Shown here piece after piece: positions 53,180 to 63,021 of a stretch of DNA of 64,000 bases; position 1 is the first letter of the stretch, and the number at the start of each line of letters is the position of its first letter. This DNA comes from Vagococcus coleopterorum (GTDB taxonomy: Bacteria; Bacillota; Bacilli; Lactobacillales; Vagococcaceae): the NCBI RefSeq assembly GCF_011303955.1, contig NZ_CP049886.1:1-64000 (forward strand). The letters run 5' to 3'. The notes under the pieces are model-generated. The model saw only the letters and a program-made list of their open reading frames with translations. It made no database searches and was not told the DNA's origin. The position numbers and the translations under genes are program-made.

Positions 53180-53445
53180 TAGGCAGACAAACCTTCTTTA
53201 GTCATTGTTTCTGTGATAGCAGCAATTGCTTCAGCAGCATCTGCACCTTCAGCAGTAATGACAACGTCAGCACCTTGGCCAACACCTAAAGACATAACGC
53301 CCATGATTGATTTAAGGTTAACTGATTTACCTTTGTATTCTAAGTTGATATCTGATTCAAATTTGCTTGCAGCTTGTACTAATAAAGTAGCTGGACGAGC
53401 GTGAATTCCTGTTTCTGCAATAATGTTAAAGTTTTTTGTTTCCAT
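53179..53445 (-). CDS. ptsH: Phosphocarrier protein HPr
   Basis: An 88-residue protein with the phospho-acceptor His15 ([10 protein letters not shown]) and the HPrK target Ser46 ([15 protein letters not shown]). It relays phosphate from enzyme I to EIIA proteins. As P-Ser-HPr it is the CcpA corepressor. AAAGGAGA ribosome-binding site. First gene of ptsHI. Confidence 0.98.
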   Translation of the reverse strand: METKNFNIIAETGIHARPATLLVQAASKFESDINLEYKGKSVNLKSIMGVMSLGVGQGADVVITAEGADAAEAIAAITETMTKEGLSA

Positions 53446-53483
53446 GATAGATAGTCTCCTTTAAATATGTTTTTAATTTGGTT

Positions 53484-53523
53484 CGGACGTTTGCCTATTT
53501 TATGAATAGGTTTTCAAACTCCG
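53484..53523 (-). promoter_or_regulatory. Structured 5' leader hairpin of ptsHI
   Basis: Minus strand: CGGA, GTTTG, an AAAA bulge, CCTATT, loop CATAA, AATAGG, CAAAC, one bulged G, TCCG. The hairpin begins only a few bases after the predicted transcription start, well before the ribosome-binding site. It may protect the 5' end or bind a regulator. No known family recognised. Confidence 0.55.
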
Positions 53524-53533
53524 TCTCCCATAC

Positions 53534-53562
53534 AGATTACCACTTTTTTAATCTTCTTACAA
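53534..53562 (-). promoter_or_regulatory. ptsHI promoter
   Basis: Minus strand -35 TTGTAA (53557-53562), 17 bp spacer, -10 TAATCT (53534-53539). Confidence 0.65.
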
Positions 53563-53610
53563 GAATTTTATATTCTCTAATTTTATCCCTTGAAACATTG
53601 TTATGATAGC

Positions 53611-53799
53611 TTATTCTACTGATTGTTGATAGGTATAGATAACGCTACCACCGAGACTTGCTTCACCAATAATGGCATCACGATTAGAATCTTTCAACCA
53701 GACCTCTCGAAACTCAAAAAAATCATCTCTCTCAACGACTAATTTTTCAATTTCGCCAGCTTTTAATTTATTAATTTCAACTTGATAATCTATTGTCAT
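53611..53799 (-). CDS. Small protein of unknown function
   Basis: A 62-residue soluble protein starting MTIDYQVEINKLKAGEIEKL, acidic and mixed alpha/beta in appearance, ending SVIYTYQQSVE. A purine-rich AAGGTGGGTG precedes the ATG. No family recognised. It diverges from the DUF1827 gene. A helical N-terminal half followed by short strands would suit a small regulatory or chaperone-like protein, but this is only a structural guess. Confidence 0.55.
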   Translation of the reverse strand: MTIDYQVEINKLKAGEIEKLVVERDDFFEFREVWLKDSNRDAIIGEASLGGSVIYTYQQSVE

Positions 53800-53881
53800 C
53801 ACCCACCTTCTTGATAGATTTACATCTAGTTTAACACACCGCTTTGTTTCATTAATAATTAGTTAAATAAAATAACTAAAA

Positions 53882-53895
53882 TGCAAGCGCTTTCC
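53882..53895. promoter_or_regulatory. Candidate cre site upstream of the DUF1827 gene
   Basis: TGCAAGCGCTTTCC matches the CcpA cre consensus (TGNAANCGNWNNCW) at all but the last position. It lies about 24 bp upstream of a -10-like TATACT (53919-53924), in the divergent region. Confidence 0.5.
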
Positions 53896-54001
53896 TTTGC
53901 TTTTTATCATAGTCCGAGTATACTGAAGGTGAAGAAAATAATAACTGAGCGGATTGTGTATCGATACCAAATCAACCTGCTCATAACATGAGGTGAATAG
54001 G

Positions 54002-54307
54002 ATGAAATTGATCGATGTTACAAATAGTTATGCCGATTTAGTCAACCAACAGTTAAACAATACTGATGCGACCTTTGTTAAAGTTTACACCCTAGGAAAA
54101 TCATCTGTTGTTTATACTGAAGCTCCTGATCACAAAGAAATATTAATTCGCAATCGCGATCGAAATATTTCACCAACAGAATTAGAAATCGTTCTAAAAC
54201 GACTTGTCAAAAATTCTGAAGATCAAAAATTAATGGATAAAATAGAAATACCTGGTGCTATTGAAATTTCTATCCCCATTAAACAAAATGTCTCATCTGC
54301 TATGTAA
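54002..54307 (+). CDS. DUF1827 family protein
   Basis: A 101-residue protein starting MKLIDVTNSYADLVNQQLNN, with FVKVYTLGKSSVVYTEAPDH and the C-terminal IEIPGAIEISIPI. This fits the small DUF1827 family found in Enterococcus and relatives; role unknown. The ATG at 54002 is preceded by GAGGTGAATAGG; the in-frame GTG 9 bp upstream lies within that site. Ends at a bidirectional terminator. Confidence 0.82.
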   Translation: MKLIDVTNSYADLVNQQLNNTDATFVKVYTLGKSSVVYTEAPDHKEILIRNRDRNISPTELEIVLKRLVKNSEDQKLMDKIEIPGAIEISIPIKQNVSSAM

Positions 54308-54345
54308 AAAAGAAGCCGCCGCGATTTGCGACGACTTCTTTTTTT
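54306..54345. terminator. Bidirectional terminator between the DUF1827 gene and prfC
   Basis: Long imperfect stem (AAGAAG...CTTCTT with CGC/GCG at the top and two C-A mismatches), 5 nt loop, A-run and T-run flanks. Confidence 0.85.
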
Positions 54346-54354
54346 ATTTGTCTT

Positions 54355-55932
54355 CTATAGTAAAGCTTTTAATTCAACATCTGGATACTTATCAGCAAAC
54401 CAGTTCATAGCAAAACGGTTTTCGAATAAGAATAATGGTTGATCAAATCTATCTTTTACTAAAATATTTCGTGATGAACTCATGCGTTCATCTAGATCTT
54501 CAGGGTCAATCCAACGAGCTGTCTTAGTTCCCATTGGTGTTAAGATGACTTCTGTATTGTATTCATTTAACATTCTGTGTTGGAAGACCTCAAATTGAAG
54601 TTGTCCAACAGCACCGATGATGTAATCTTCAGTCAGAATTGTTTTATACAATTGGATGGCACCTTCTTGAACTAATTGTTCCATCCCTTTATGGAATGAT
54701 TTTTGTTTCATCACATTTTTAGCTGTGACTTTCATAAATAGTTCAGGGGTGAATTGGGGCAACTCTTCATAAGCTACTTTCATTTTACCTGAATAAATTG
54801 TATCGCCAATTTGGTAGTTACCAGTATCATATAACCCGATGATATCGCCAGCAACGGCTTCTTCAACCGTTTCACGGCTATCAGCCATAAACTGCGTTGA
54901 GTTGGATAACTTGAACTTTTTACCCGTTCTTTCTAAGGTCACATCCATACCACGTTCAAATGTCCCTGAGCAAACACGGATAAAGGCAATTCTATCACGG
55001 TGAGCTGGATTCATGTTAGCTTGGATTTTGAAAACAAAACCTGAGAATTCTTCTTCATATGGCGAAACAGTTTCTTCGGCCATCGTTTTATGTTCCGATG
55101 GTTTTGGAGCAAACTGTAAGAATGTTTCTAAGAAAGTTTGGACACCAAAGTTTGTTAAGGCTGAACCAAAGAAAACTGGAGTCAATTTACCTGATGCAAT
55201 TTTCTCCTCAGAGAACTCGTTACCCGCTTCTGTTAAAAGTTCAACATCTTCCATCGCTTGGGTGTAAACATTATCTTGATGTAATGGATGATCCGCTGGA
55301 ATGTCACCTTCATCATTTAAAGGAATAAAACGCTCTTCTCCATATTTTTCAGGACGATGTAACTCTACACGTTTGTGGTAAACATCGTATAATCCTTCTA
55401 AACCTTTACCCATACCAATTGGCCAGTTCATTGGATAAGACTCAATTTCTAAGACTTCTTCTAGCTCCGCTAAAAGATCTAAAGGTTCACGACCATCTCG
55501 GTCTAATTTATTCATAAAAGTAAAGATGGGAATACCGCGCATACGACAAACTTGGAAAAGTTTTTTTGTTTGGGCTTCGATCCCTTTCGCAGTATCCACT
55601 ACCATCACGGCAGCATCTACCGCCATCAAAGTACGATAAGTATCCTCAGAGAAATCCTCATGCCCTGGCGTATCTAAAATGTTAACGCGTTTGTCATCAT
55701 AGTCAAATTGCATCACCGAACTAGTAACCGAAATCCCACGTTGTTTCTCGATTTCCATCCAGTCTGACTTAGCAAAGTTACCTGTTTTTTTACCTTTAAC
55801 AGTCCCCGCTTGGCGAATGGCTCCCCCAAATAAAAGCAACTGCTCTGTAATGGTTGTTTTCCCGGCATCGGGATGGGAAATAATCGCAAAGGTACGGCGA
55901 CTATCTACAGCTTGTTCTAATTTTGTACTCAT
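54355..55932 (-). CDS. prfC: Peptide chain release factor 3
   Basis: A 525-residue translational GTPase that recycles RF1/RF2. G1 [16 protein letters not shown]2 region [17 protein letters not shown]3 [15 protein letters not shown]4 [10 protein letters not shown]. The C-terminal EF-G-like domains with [15 protein letters not shown] distinguish it from EF-G. Monocistronic. Confidence 0.97.
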   Translation of the reverse strand: MSTKLEQAVDSRRTFAIISHPDAGKTTITEQLLLFGGAIRQAGTVKGKKTGNFAKSDWMEIEKQRGISVTSSVMQFDYDDKRVNILDTPGHEDFSEDTYRTLMAVDAAVMVVDTAKGIEAQTKKLFQVCRMRGIPIFTFMNKLDRDGREPLDLLAELEEVLEIESYPMNWPIGMGKGLEGLYDVYHKRVELHRPEKYGEERFIPLNDEGDIPADHPLHQDNVYTQAMEDVELLTEAGNEFSEEKIASGKLTPVFFGSALTNFGVQTFLETFLQFAPKPSEHKTMAEETVSPYEEEFSGFVFKIQANMNPAHRDRIAFIRVCSGTFERGMDVTLERTGKKFKLSNSTQFMADSRETVEEAVAGDIIGLYDTGNYQIGDTIYSGKMKVAYEELPQFTPELFMKVTAKNVMKQKSFHKGMEQLVQEGAIQLYKTILTEDYIIGAVGQLQFEVFQHRMLNEYNTEVILTPMGTKTARWIDPEDLDERMSSSRNILVKDRFDQPLFLFENRFAMNWFADKYPDVELKALL

Positions 55933-56095
55933 CTATGAACTCCTTGTCTCTTTTATATTCTCATCGTTCTACTTATGATAAATAATTAATGAGCTTTCCG
56001 CTCCCAATACGTTCTTAATCAAATAACACTCGTAATGATTTGCATGTTTTAGTATATCACTTTTTCAAACGATTAGAAACGGCAGAATACAGAAA

Positions 56096-56122
56096 AAAGC
56101 ACGGACTGTTAGTCCGTGCTTT
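56096..56122 (-). terminator. Terminator of the CorC-like gene
   Basis: AAAGCACGGACT, GTT, AGTCCGTGCTTT, with six T on the minus strand. Confidence 0.92.
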
Positions 56123-56130
56123 CCAACTTA

Positions 56131-57453
56131 TTATTCCTCAGTCTCTTCTTGATAATTGTCATCAAAGATAACTCTCAATAAGAGCACCCGTGAGCCTTCC
56201 ATTTCTTCTGAAACTAAGGTCACTCCTTGGTGCGTATAAGATAACTTTTCGCCTTCATCAGGAATCGTTCCTAAGGCGGTGATTAAATAACCTGCCATCG
56301 TATCGACATCGTTCATCTCTAACTCTTTATCAAAGATTTCATTGAACTCAGTGATCAACATGCGACCTTGTACGAAGTAAACATTCTCTTCAATTTGCGA
56401 ATAAAGTAATTCTACTTGGTCTGATTCATCTTCAATTTCCCCAACGATTTCTTCTAACAAGTCTTCTAGCGTCACAATCCCAACCATACCACCGTACTCA
56501 TCAAGTAAGATTGCCATGGCGTTTTGCGTTCTTTTCAACTCATATAATAAATCATCTGTAAAAATTGTTTCAGGCACAAATAATGGTTCTTGCAAGATAC
56601 TTAATAAATCAATCTTATCGAAGCCTTTTTGGTGGGCTTCTTTTAATAAACGTTTCAAGTGAAGAACACCAATAACTTTATCTTTGTCATCATCATATAC
56701 GGGGATACGAGAAAAGGTACTATTTAAAATAATGTCTAAGTTCTCAGACATGGGATCATTTAAATCAATCATCAAAGCATCTGTTCTTGGTACCATGACT
56801 TCACGAGCGACAGTTGTATCAAGTGAGAATACCCCTTGAACCATTTCCAATTCGTCAGATTCTAAGACACCCTCTTTTTCTAACATGTAGCGCATTTCAT
56901 CACGGGTCATCTTATTATCATTATCATCAAATTTCATTGGTGTTAATTTACTTAACAAATCAGTTGAAGCTGATAGCAACCAAACGAAGGGTTTTGCAAT
57001 CACACCTAACACTTGAATTGGACCAATGGCAAAGCGGGCCACTTCCTCTGTTTTGTTTAAGGCAATCCGTTTTGGATATAACTCACCAAAAACAATTGAA
57101 ACATAGGTCAGGATAATTAAAATAATAATTTTAGCAGCTTGAACACCCCAAGTAGCATCACCAAAGACTGGCGCTAGCTTTTGGGCGAAGGAATCAGCAA
57201 GTGAGGCACCGGCTAAGATGTTCACTAAGGTAATCCCAACTTGGATTGTCGAAAGGAAACCACTTGAGTCACCTAACAAAGCAACTAAACGAGCGGCTTT
57301 TTTATCCCCTTGTTCAGCTTTTTGCTCTACTCGGTTCTTATTCAATGACACGACTGCAATTTCAGCGGCAGCAAAGAAGGCATTTAGCAAGGTCAACCCA
57401 ACTAATAATAAAATTTGTAATAACAAGGACTGACTATCTGGGTCAGCGTTCAT
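56131..57453 (-). CDS. CNNM/CorC-type transporter (HlyC/CorC family)
   Basis: A 440-residue membrane protein. An N-terminal CNNM (DUF21) domain with four membrane segments (about 1-190), a CBS pair (about 210-330: VMVPRTDALMIDL, GVLHLKRLLKEA, ILLDEYGGMVGIVTLEDLLEEIVGEI) and a C-terminal CorC_HlyC domain (about 350-432). The family exports Mg2+ or handles other cations; the hemolysin name is historical. CBS domains suggest ATP or nucleotide control. Single gene. Confidence 0.92.
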   Translation of the reverse strand: MNADPDSQSLLLQILLLVGLTLLNAFFAAAEIAVVSLNKNRVEQKAEQGDKKAARLVALLGDSSGFLSTIQVGITLVNILAGASLADSFAQKLAPVFGDATWGVQAAKIIILIILTYVSIVFGELYPKRIALNKTEEVARFAIGPIQVLGVIAKPFVWLLSASTDLLSKLTPMKFDDNDNKMTRDEMRYMLEKEGVLESDELEMVQGVFSLDTTVAREVMVPRTDALMIDLNDPMSENLDIILNSTFSRIPVYDDDKDKVIGVLHLKRLLKEAHQKGFDKIDLLSILQEPLFVPETIFTDDLLYELKRTQNAMAILLDEYGGMVGIVTLEDLLEEIVGEIEDESDQVELLYSQIEENVYFVQGRMLITEFNEIFDKELEMNDVDTMAGYLITALGTIPDEGEKLSYTHQGVTLVSEEMEGSRVLLLRVIFDDNYQEETEE

Positions 57454-57555
57454 AACTTTTACTCTCCTTATAACTCACTCGTTTTTTCGATGTGAGATTC
57501 TTTTAATTTTTACGATAAAATCGTATCATAACTAGTTTAATTAAACAAATTCAAA

Positions 57556-58677
57556 CTAGTTTTCTTTATTTTCTGTCAAAACCTTTTTTTCGTTTTTATT
57601 CAATTGAATAATGTCAAAGACATGAATAAAGATTGTTTTGCAGACGGCGTAGAACGGTACCCCTAAGATCATACCAAGTAGTCCAGCTAAATTACCTGCT
57701 ACTAATAAAATTAAGATAATCGTCAATGGATGAATATCTAAGCTCTTACCAATTACCAACGGATAAATAATATTGCCATCTACCTGTTGCACAATTAGCA
57801 CTACCACACACGCAAGAATCGCCGTCATTGGCGAATCAAAGACTGTGACTAAAACCGCTGGGGCTAAACCAATATACGGTCCTAAGTAAGGAATCATATT
57901 TGTTGCTCCGGCAATACAACCGAATAAGAAGGCGTATTCTACACCAATTAATTGATAACCAATAAAAGTAGCCACAGCAACGAATAAACATTCGATTGCT
58001 TGTCCACTGATATAAGAAGAAATCGTATTGCTCATTTTTTGTAATAAGTTAATGATTTCTGGTTTTTGTTTCTCTGGTAAATAACGTTGAATTGAAGGAA
58101 TAAAACGGTGTCCGTCTTTCAACATATAAAATAAAATGAACGGCACTGTTACAACCAATAACGTTGTACTAGCAATTGATGAGACTACTGAACCAATGCC
58201 TGATGATAAGCCATCTACAATACTTTTTAGAACTGATCCCATAGAAATATCAAATTTCGACATGTACTCTTCTACATCAATCCCTTGGAACATCGGTTTA
58301 GACATAAACTCTTTTGCCCAAGCTTCCATTCCTTTGACAAATTCTGGTAAGTTATTTGCTAAGGCTGTCACTTGTTTTGCCAATTGTGGCAAGACTGTGA
58401 ATAGCAAGAAGATTAGTGCTCCCAGCAAAATCAACATCACTGTCGCTACGGCATAATTCTTTTTAAACTTCCCTTTGCTAATCAATAACTGGACTAACGG
58501 ATTTAACATATAGTACAAAAAGCCAGCAATTAAGATTGGGGCAAACAACGTTGAAAAGAATGTCCCGATTGGTTTGAAAACAAAGTCAATTTTAGTTGAG
58601 ACTAAAATCAAAGTCGCAATCACTAATAACTCAGTCGACCAAAATAACAACTTTGAACGTTTTAATTTTTCTAACAT
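57556..58677 (-). CDS. AI-2E family transporter (PerM-like)
   Basis: A 373-residue polytopic protein with about eight membrane segments and the family stretches APILIAGFLYYMLNPLV, VPFILFYMLKDGHRFIPSI, GATNMIPYLGPYIG and IIYPLVIGKSLDIHPLTI. Members are proposed to export autoinducers or sodium, but substrates are mostly untested. A charged C-terminal tail (KNEKKVLTENKEN) follows. Monocistronic. Confidence 0.9.
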   Translation of the reverse strand: MLEKLKRSKLLFWSTELLVIATLILVSTKIDFVFKPIGTFFSTLFAPILIAGFLYYMLNPLVQLLISKGKFKKNYAVATVMLILLGALIFLLFTVLPQLAKQVTALANNLPEFVKGMEAWAKEFMSKPMFQGIDVEEYMSKFDISMGSVLKSIVDGLSSGIGSVVSSIASTTLLVVTVPFILFYMLKDGHRFIPSIQRYLPEKQKPEIINLLQKMSNTISSYISGQAIECLFVAVATFIGYQLIGVEYAFLFGCIAGATNMIPYLGPYIGLAPAVLVTVFDSPMTAILACVVVLIVQQVDGNIIYPLVIGKSLDIHPLTIILILLVAGNLAGLLGMILGVPFYAVCKTIFIHVFDIIQLNKNEKKVLTENKEN

Positions 58678-58772
58678 CTAATAGATTCCTCCTGAAAATA
58701 AATTCATATTTCTTTTATTATACTTTATTCTAATTTTTTTTGCTCGATTCAATTCATATCTTAAGACAAAAT

Positions 58773-58804
58773 AAAACTACCACCCAAATTGGAATGGTAG
58801 TTTT
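58773..58804 (-). terminator. ntdP terminator
   Basis: AAAACTACCA and TGGTAGTTTT with a 12 nt loop, A/T-rich minus-strand tail. Confidence 0.75.
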
Positions 58805-58822
58805 AAGAAATTCATTAACCAA

Positions 58823-59359
58823 CTACTGTTTACGTGACAATTGTTGATAGCGTTCGTACCAAAGCTCAACGTACTCAGGTGAAAACGGACCTTTGCCTTC
58901 ATTGATCCAATCCACAAGAATTTTAACATTCTCTTTTAAAATGAAATCAATTTCTGGAGGATAATCCATTTGCTTGCGGTGATCTTCATACTCATCCACA
59001 TCTAGCAAACGTTTTTCTCCATCAGGAAAGACTTTAATGTCTAAATCGTAATCAATGTATTTTAACGCTTCGCCATCTAACGTAAATGGTGAGGCTAAGT
59101 TACAGTAATACGACACACCTTTTTCGCGAATCATCGCAATAATATTGAACCAATACTTCGTATGAAAGAAGACGATAGCTGGTTCGCGGGTTACCCAACG
59201 ACGGCCATCTGATTCAGTTACTAAGGTATGATCATTCACCCCAATCAGTGAATGTTCGCTTGTTTTTAAAACCATGGTATCACGCCATGTTCTGTGTAAA
59301 TTGCCATCGTGTTTATAGCTTTGAATGGTTATGAATTCCCCTTCTCTAGGAACACGCAT
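58823..59359 (-). CDS. ntdP: Nucleoside tri-/diphosphatase (DUF402, YgaC/NtdP-like)
   Basis: A 178-residue protein of the DUF402 fold. It starts [25 protein letters not shown], closely following the staphylococcal Sa1684/NtdP opening, and has [22 protein letters not shown] with conserved acidic metal ligands. Family members hydrolyse NTP and NDP. The frame extends 17 codons upstream, but the family length and AGGG support the ATG at 59359. Confidence 0.85.
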   Translation of the reverse strand: MRVPREGEFITIQSYKHDGNLHRTWRDTMVLKTSEHSLIGVNDHTLVTESDGRRWVTREPAIVFFHTKYWFNIIAMIREKGVSYYCNLASPFTLDGEALKYIDYDLDIKVFPDGEKRLLDVDEYEDHRKQMDYPPEIDFILKENVKILVDWINEGKGPFSPEYVELWYERYQQLSRKQ

Positions 59360-59474
59360 AGGGACCCTACTTTCTTTGAAACGTCTCGCGCTTCGTTTTA
59401 GGGTGTACATTACACCGGCATCGTAAGTATTATATCATAAAAAAACATAAAAACATTATAAATAAGCAATTAAA

Positions 59475-59505
59475 AAAACAAACCTCTGTGAAAGAAGTTT
59501 GTTTT
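59475..59505 (-). terminator. mutY terminator
   Basis: AAAACAAAC and GTTTGTTTT arms, partly paired interior, T-run on the minus strand; overlaps the end of mutY. Confidence 0.7.
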
Positions 59506-60676
59506 ATATAATATTTTCTTTTTTCAGTAACTCTAACATTTTAGTTTGCGGCTTAGGTAAAGGATATGAGTCTACTTCAATTGGTTTTACCCATCGTTGG
59601 TTCTCTTTTAAACAAAGCTCTTCGGCGTCTTTTACGACACCGAACGTCACTTGAATAAACCATTTTAGATGACTAAAGATATGAGTGACTTCACCAACAG
59701 GCTTTTCTAACCAAACAACTTGATTAATCACATCTGAAAGATAAGCCTGTTCTGGTTCCGCTACGAGATCATAAGCCAAAGCTTCTGATGACCAATCTTT
59801 TTTATACTCATCAGCCGATACTTCAACTAATGGAAACTGCCATAAGTTTGCAAGTAAGCCTTCTGACGGGCGTTGTTCTATCAGCAATTCTCCCTTTTGG
59901 TTTCGAATCACTTGGGCTTGATAGTAAACTGGGCGCGCTTTGACTTTCTTGCTTTTCACTGGGTATTGACCCACCGTATTTTTTGCTAAACTAGCGCAAT
60001 ACTCTCTGACCGGACATTCTTCACATAATGGCGAGGTCGGTTTACAAATGGTTGCCCCTAAATCCATTAGTCCTTGGTTAAAAGAACTTGGATCGGTTTG
60101 AGAAATAGTGGCACGGACAAGCTTATCAAAAGTTTTACGTGAACTTGGTTTAGCAATATCATCAGACACTTCAAACAAGCGACTATAGACTCGCATGACA
60201 TTGCCATCAATGGCTGGTTCTGGAATATCGAAGGCAATACTAGCAATCGCTCCTGTGGTATAAGGTCCAATCCCTTTTAGTTCACTGATATCTGCTACAT
60301 TAGTCGGCATCTCACCTTGGTGGTCACTGACAATAGTTTGGGCAGCTTTCTGCATGTTTCTCACACGAGAATAATAACCTAGTCCTTCCCAGGCTTTTAA
60401 AATACGTTCTTCCGGTGCTTCAGCAAAATCTTTGATTGTCGGAAACCATTCCATAAAGCGTTCAAAATATGGAATAACGGTAATCACTTGGGTCTGCTGC
60501 AACATGATTTCTGAGACCCAAATGCGATAAGGATCCTGGTTTAAACGCCACGGCAAGTCACGTTTACGCTGACTGTACCAGTGAACAAGATCATCTTGAA
60601 ATTGTAAAATACGTGGTTCATTCCACTCCGCTAAATAATCAGGTGTGACCTCTACTTGTTTGGCTTGCTTACTCAT
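59504..60676 (-). CDS. mutY: A/G-specific adenine glycosylase MutY
   Basis: A 390-residue base-excision repair enzyme that removes A opposite 8-oxoG. Catalytic Glu region VSEIMLQQTQVITVIPYFERF, HhH-GPD motif LKGIGPYTTGAIASIAF with Asp in EPAIDGNVMRV, and an iron-sulfur cluster loop CKPTSPLCEECPVREYC. A C-terminal NUDIX-like domain reads 8-oxoG. The start at 60676 follows AGAGATGG and overlaps the recX end. Confidence 0.96.
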   Translation of the reverse strand: MSKQAKQVEVTPDYLAEWNEPRILQFQDDLVHWYSQRKRDLPWRLNQDPYRIWVSEIMLQQTQVITVIPYFERFMEWFPTIKDFAEAPEERILKAWEGLGYYSRVRNMQKAAQTIVSDHQGEMPTNVADISELKGIGPYTTGAIASIAFDIPEPAIDGNVMRVYSRLFEVSDDIAKPSSRKTFDKLVRATISQTDPSSFNQGLMDLGATICKPTSPLCEECPVREYCASLAKNTVGQYPVKSKKVKARPVYYQAQVIRNQKGELLIEQRPSEGLLANLWQFPLVEVSADEYKKDWSSEALAYDLVAEPEQAYLSDVINQVVWLEKPVGEVTHIFSHLKWFIQVTFGVVKDAEELCLKENQRWVKPIEVDSYPLPKPQTKMLELLKKENII

Positions 60677-61478
60677 CTTCCATCTCTTTCTCACTTAAAA
60701 AGGCACGAATATCATCAAAATTAAAGCCTTTTTGATATAAACTCTGCGTGACTTTCTGTTTTCTTTTTGACAGGTCATGACGTTGGTTTTTACGCCATAA
60801 TTTATCGCCTAATACCGCTAACTTCTCAACTTCACTTTCCGGATCTTTTTCCATCTCTAAGTCTTGAATAGCTAAACTGATCACATCTGGAGAAAAACCT
60901 TTGGTCATTAATAATTGTTTGATCTTTTGTTGTTGCTCGACAAAACTATGACGTTGGTATTTTTTCAGCGCTTTTTGAGCAGCTATCTTAGCCACTTCTT
61001 CTTGCTCATCAGAAGGAAACTGTTCTAACGCTTGCTCAATAATATCCGCTTTAATCCCTTTTTGACGCAACTTATCTTTTAAAACACGCGGACCTTTATC
61101 TGACAAGCGCGCTTGCGTGCGGATATAACTTTCACTAAAAACTAAATCATCCACTAAATTAAGTGATTTTAAGCGTTCAATGATTTCCAAACGGCTTGGC
61201 AACTCAATTTCTTTTTTCACTAAGTAATCATGGATTTCTTTTTCTGAACGTAATTGATAACTCAAGTAATTTAAGGCTTGTTGATAGCCGTGATCTAATT
61301 GCGTTTGTTTTTGAATCTCAGCAATTTCTTCTTCCGACAACTCTGTCCCTTTAAGCAAACGGCGTCTGACCAAAACATCTTCTGACACTCGGAATGACTT
61401 ACCTGAGGTTAAGCTAACTTTATAGAGGTTGTTTTTTAATTTCAATAACCCTTTAACTGTTTCCACTAAATCCACCAT
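60669..61478 (-). CDS. recX: Regulatory protein RecX
   Basis: A 269-residue helical protein with three-helix RecX repeats (ALNYLSYQLRSEKEIHDYLVKK; LDDLVFSESYIRTQARLS-like region; GPRVLKDKLRQKGI; DVISLAIQDL). It modulates RecA filaments. The length is typical of Firmicutes RecX. It overlaps mutY by 8 bp, so they form a repair operon. It diverges from the rRNA methyltransferase gene. Confidence 0.93.
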   Translation of the reverse strand: MVDLVETVKGLLKLKNNLYKVSLTSGKSFRVSEDVLVRRRLLKGTELSEEEIAEIQKQTQLDHGYQQALNYLSYQLRSEKEIHDYLVKKEIELPSRLEIIERLKSLNLVDDLVFSESYIRTQARLSDKGPRVLKDKLRQKGIKADIIEQALEQFPSDEQEEVAKIAAQKALKKYQRHSFVEQQQKIKQLLMTKGFSPDVISLAIQDLEMEKDPESEVEKLAVLGDKLWRKNQRHDLSKRKQKVTQSLYQKGFNFDDIRAFLSEKEMEDE

Positions 61479-61614
61479 TCCTTCCTAGACATTTATTTAT
61501 TAACTATACCATAATTCCCCTTAGAACTGGAGCCAATCCGCTTTCTGAACCTAGGTTTATCTGAAATTATATGCTAAACTAAACAAGACAATTTACGGAT
61601 TAAAGGAGCTTCCC

Positions 61615-63003
61615 ATGGAAATCAAACATAAGATAAAAAAAGGCCAAACCATTACCCTACCAATCAAACGCTTAGGAATTAACGGTGAAGGAATTGGCTA
61701 TTTCAAAAAGACAATTGTCTTTGTCCCAGGTGCTTTGCCAACTGAAACAGTGACTGCAAAAGTAACTGAGATTGCTCCACGTTTTGTAGAAGCGGAACTA
61801 GTTAAAATCAACACCTTAGCCAAAGACCGGATTGAACCGCCTTGTGATGTTTATGACGAATGTGGTGGCTGCCAATTACAACACTTAGCTTACGACTCAC
61901 AACTCGCTTTCAAAACAGACGTAGTCAAACAAGCTATGGCGAAATATAAACCTGAGAACTTTGAAAGTTATTCTTACAAGCCAACTATCGGCATGGAAAA
62001 TCCTTGGCGTTACAGAAATAAATTACAATTCCAAATTAGAAAAAATAAAGCTGATAAAGTTCAAGCTGGTTTATACAAAGCGGACTCACACGACCTCATT
62101 GCTATTGATGACTGCCTTGTCCAACAGCCTGCAACTATGACTGTCTTGAATACAATTGTTAGTCTTTTAGAAGAATATGGCGTACCAATCTATGACGAGA
62201 AAAATAATAGCGGAATTGTTAAAACCATTATGGTTCGCGAAGGATTAGCGACTGGTGAAGTCCAAGTCGTCTTCATCACTAACAGTCCCAAGTTACCTAA
62301 AAAACAAGCCCTAATTGCAGCAATTCAAGAACAGCTTCCACAAGTTGTTTCTGTTATGCAAAATATTCAAAATAAAAAAACATCACTTGTGATGGGTGAT
62401 GAAACTGTTCACCTATGGGGAAAAGAAAGTATCGAGGAACACCTTGAAGATTTAGTCTTCGACTTATCTGCTCGTGCCTTTTTCCAGTTAAACCCAGAAC
62501 AAACAGCGCTTTTATACCGTGAAGCTCGTAAAGCTTTAAACCCACAACCTAACCAAAAAATTATTGATGCTTATTGTGGCGTTGGTACAATCGGTTTAAG
62601 TGTTGCTAAGAATGTTAAAGAAGTTCGTGGAATGGATACCATTCCTGCAGCCATTGATGATGCAAAATTAAACGCTGAACGTCTTGGCTTAAAAAATACT
62701 CGTTACGAAGTAGGCACAGCTGAAGAGTTATTACCTAGTTGGTTACGCTCTGGGTTCAAACCTGATGGCATTGTGGTGGATCCTCCACGTACCGGCTTAG
62801 ACCATGACTTAATCAATGCCTTAATCACTTACCCAACGGAAACGCTTGTTTATGTTTCTTGTAACCCTTCAACTTTGGCACGTGACTTAGTCAAGCTAAG
62901 CCAACGCTATCAAGTTGAATACCTCCAATCAGTTGATATGTTCCCACAGACTGCTCGCGCAGAAGTTGTGGCTAAATTAGTCTTAAAAAGAAAAGGAAGC
63001 TAG
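61615..63003 (+). CDS. rlmCD: 23S rRNA (uracil-5-)-methyltransferase, RlmCD-like
   Basis: A 462-residue enzyme with an N-terminal TRAM domain (about 8-62), a cluster-binding Cys set (PPCDVYDECGGCQLQHL and a later DDCLVQ), SAM motif DAYCGVGTIGLSVA, and catalytic VDPPRTGLD and VYVSCNPSTLARDL. In Firmicutes RlmCD makes m5U747 and m5U1939. A paralog with one of these targets is also possible. AAAGGAG ribosome-binding site. Confidence 0.92.
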   Translation: MEIKHKIKKGQTITLPIKRLGINGEGIGYFKKTIVFVPGALPTETVTAKVTEIAPRFVEAELVKINTLAKDRIEPPCDVYDECGGCQLQHLAYDSQLAFKTDVVKQAMAKYKPENFESYSYKPTIGMENPWRYRNKLQFQIRKNKADKVQAGLYKADSHDLIAIDDCLVQQPATMTVLNTIVSLLEEYGVPIYDEKNNSGIVKTIMVREGLATGEVQVVFITNSPKLPKKQALIAAIQEQLPQVVSVMQNIQNKKTSLVMGDETVHLWGKESIEEHLEDLVFDLSARAFFQLNPEQTALLYREARKALNPQPNQKIIDAYCGVGTIGLSVAKNVKEVRGMDTIPAAIDDAKLNAERLGLKNTRYEVGTAEELLPSWLRSGFKPDGIVVDPPRTGLDHDLINALITYPTETLVYVSCNPSTLARDLVKLSQRYQVEYLQSVDMFPQTARAEVVAKLVLKRKGS

Positions 63004-63020
63004 ATAATCTAGCTTCCTTT
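62992..63020. terminator. Terminator between the rRNA methyltransferase and ComK-like genes
   Basis: AAAGGAAGCTAG and CTAGCTTCCTTT around a 5 nt loop. The stem includes the TAG stop of the methyltransferase gene. Strong T-run on the plus strand. Confidence 0.9.
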
Positions 63021-63021
63021 T

